Below are positions 6,811-8,409 of a stretch of 8,409 bases of DNA, piece by piece. The position numbers and the translations under genes are program-made. How positions within the stretch are numbered: the first letter of the stretch is position 1; each line of letters begins with the position of its first letter. Origin of the DNA: Syntrophaceae bacterium (GTDB lineage Bacteria; Desulfobacterota; Syntrophia; Syntrophales; UBA5619); NCBI GenBank assembly GCA_919902745.1, contig CAKKRN010000239.1:1-8409 (forward strand), written 5' to 3'. Under the pieces are notes generated by a model. It was not told the DNA's origin and did no database searches. It was given only the letters and a program-made list of their open reading frames with translations.

Positions 6811-8409
6811 ATGCTCGACATCATGAGAAGGCATGCCAGAAACTGGCTCATGAAGCTCATTCTGGGGATCATCATCGTCGTTTTTGTCTTCTATTTCGGC
6901 TCGATGGGCGGGAGGCAGAGGGCGGAGCGAATTGCCATCATCGACGGCAAACCGATCGTCTATGCCGATTTTCAGCGGGAATACCAGAATCTGATCGACG
7001 TGTACCGCCAGCGTTTCGGACAGAACCTGACGGAGGAGATGCTCAAAGGGCTGAATCTCAAGCGGCAGGCGCTCGACAATCTGGTCAATCAGGCGGTCAT
7101 TATGAAGAAGGCGGAGGAGATGAACATCCAGGTGACCGATGATGATGTCAAGGCCGCCATCTTTTCCTATCCCGCTTTTCAGCGGAACGGCGTTTTCGAC
7201 CAACGGATCTATGAGCAGACCCTCCGGGCCAGCAAAATGGCCCCGGAGGAGTTCGAGGGCATCCAGAAGAAGATGCTGGTCACCGTAAGGTTGGAGGAGC
7301 TGATCCAGGATGGTGTGAAGGTGTCCGATCAGGAGGCCCTTGACCTGTACCGGATGCAGAAGGAAAAAATCAATATTGATTTCATCCAGATTTCTCAGCA
7401 GGCTTTCGCGAAGGGGATCCGTCCCGCACCGGCTGATCTGGAGGCGTTTCTGAAGGCCCGCGAGGGGCAGTTCCGCGTTCCGGAGCAGGTGCAGATCAAG
7501 TACCTGGCGTTCATGGGTCAGGATTATGCCGCGAAGGCAAAGATCTCCGATGCGGAGATAAACGAGTACTACGAAAAGAACAGGTCCCAGTGGAAGAAGG
7601 GGGACAAGGCGCCGCCCCTTGCCGAGGTCCGGGATCGCGTTACCGCCGAGCTGGGGAAGATGGGCGGGATGTATGCGGCCTCGGATGAGGCCAAGAAGGC
7701 CCACGATACCATCTACCAGCAGGAGAACCTCGAAGCCTACGCGGCCCAGAAGAAATTGACGCCCCGCACGACCGGTCTCTTCCGACTTAATGAACCGCCC
7801 CCGGAGTTCAAACCGATCGCGGATTTCGTCAAGATTGTCTCGCGCCTGGAGAAACAGCAGATCAGTCGGGTGCTCCAGGGGGAGAAGGGGTATTACATCG
7901 TCCAGGTGGCCTCCCGGAAGGCCCCTTATCTGCCCGCCCTGAAGGAGATCGAGGCCGAGGTGGAGAAACAGTATCGGGAGGCGGAGGCGAAGCGCCTGGC
8001 GAAGAAGGAGGCGGATGATCTCATCGCCCGTCTGAAGAAGGGTGGCGATCTGGAAGGCGTGGCCGGGGAAAAAGGGTTGAAGGTTTCGGAAACGGGACTC
8101 TTTCAGCCCGGGGGAGCTGTTCCCAAACTGGGTTCATCCGTGGAGCTGACGGAAGCGCTGTTCCAGATCTCCGAGAAGAAACCCTATCCGGAGCAGGCCT
8201 ATTGGGTCGACGGGAATTATGTGATTTTGAAGTTCAAGGCGAGGGGGAAAGTGGACGACGCGGAGTTCGTTGCCCAGAAGGACGCCATTGTCAATTACCT
8301 GGCCCGGACGAAAAAAACAGAGACGATCAAGGCCTGGATCGAGGGAAGCAAGGCCGCCCTGGTCAAAGACGGCCGTTTGGAGTTCACAAGAGATTTCAAA
8401 GATCTGTAA
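6811..8409 (+). CDS. ppiD: PpiD/SurA-type membrane-anchored periplasmic peptidyl-prolyl isomerase/chaperone
   Basis: The 532-residue product follows the PpiD plan: a short basic cytoplasmic start (MLDIMRRHARNWLMK), one membrane anchor (about 15-30), then a periplasmic SurA-N-like helical chaperone domain (about 38-180) with the typical VNQAVIMKKAEEMNIQVTD and YPAFQRNGVFD blocks. Next come a linker helical region and a C-terminal half resembling degenerate parvulin (Rotamase_2-type) modules. E. coli PpiD is longer (623). PpiD acts at the inner membrane near the Sec exit site and helps fold secreted proteins. The usual parvulin active-site pattern is not clear here: two similar units (about 297-385 and 400-500), each with a TGLF motif, may be chaperone-only. 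The ATG at 6811 has a GGGGGAAG site upstream; TAA ends exactly at the window edge. It is transcribed divergently from mreB. Family call is good; isomerase activity is uncertain. Confidence 0.87.
   Translation: MLDIMRRHARNWLMKLILGIIIVVFVFYFGSMGGRQRAERIAIIDGKPIVYADFQREYQNLIDVYRQRFGQNLTEEMLKGLNLKRQALDNLVNQAVIMKKAEEMNIQVTDDDVKAAIFSYPAFQRNGVFDQRIYEQTLRASKMAPEEFEGIQKKMLVTVRLEELIQDGVKVSDQEALDLYRMQKEKINIDFIQISQQAFAKGIRPAPADLEAFLKAREGQFRVPEQVQIKYLAFMGQDYAAKAKISDAEINEYYEKNRSQWKKGDKAPPLAEVRDRVTAELGKMGGMYAASDEAKKAHDTIYQQENLEAYAAQKKLTPRTTGLFRLNEPPPEFKPIADFVKIVSRLEKQQISRVLQGEKGYYIVQVASRKAPYLPALKEIEAEVEKQYREAEAKRLAKKEADDLIARLKKGGDLEGVAGEKGLKVSETGLFQPGGAVPKLGSSVELTEALFQISEKKPYPEQAYWVDGNYVILKFKARGKVDDAEFVAQKDAIVNYLARTKKTETIKAWIEGSKAALVKDGRLEFTRDFKDL

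Noticed and set aside
6787..7704. 305-codon minus-strand ORF opposite ppiD
   Set aside because: It is an antisense shadow: composition mirrors the charged helical coding strand, and no domain is recognisable.

Overview
The window reads as chromosomal DNA of a GC-rich Gram-negative bacterium, most likely Desulfobacterota (former Deltaproteobacteria) near the Syntrophus/Geobacter kind of lineage. This placement is inferred from three things: the style of the proteins, the short b'-type ATP synthase subunit next to a bactofilin gene, and a dispersed-looking intergenic repeat of a type I associate with these genomes. Species is not resolved.

Layout, right to left on the minus strand: a complete cell-elongation (rod-shape) operon mreB - mreC - mreD - mrdA (PBP2) - rodA, then a bactofilin gene, then the start of the ATP synthase operon (atpF, b/b' subunit, cut by the left window edge). 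mreC/mreD and mrdA/rodA overlap by 4 nt (ATGA) and mreD/mrdA by 35 nt, so these genes are tightly coupled. The exception is mreB/mreC, separated by about 200 nt that contain a 164-bp miniature inverted-repeat element. On the plus strand, divergent from mreB, lies a full-length PpiD/SurA-type membrane-anchored periplasmic chaperone that ends at the right window edge.

How the genes work together: MreB filaments under the inner membrane, joined to MreC and MreD, position the RodA glycosyltransferase and the PBP2 transpeptidase to make lateral-wall peptidoglycan. The bactofilin is a second polymerising scaffold. The PpiD-like protein helps fold exported proteins. The divergent 284-nt spacer (6527-6810) holds a good sigma70-type promoter for mreB, a perfect hairpin at the predicted 5' end of the mreB transcript, and a 12-bp perfect palindrome upstream of a TATAAT box for ppiD.

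This is mostly a core housekeeping region and I see no unknown multi-gene system. The most interesting point is the miniature element between mreB and mreC. It has 17-bp terminal inverted repeats (one mismatch) and a 4-bp flanking duplication (GGTA). Its terminal TGA now serves as the mreB stop codon, and conceptual excision restores a TAG stop at exactly the same codon. A solitary copy of the same element end supplies the rodA stop codon in the same way. Other points are a possible 9-codon leader ORF coupled to mreC, a Cys-Cys-His-Cys version of the PBP2 zinc site, and a terminator-like hairpin at the boundary with the ATP synthase operon.
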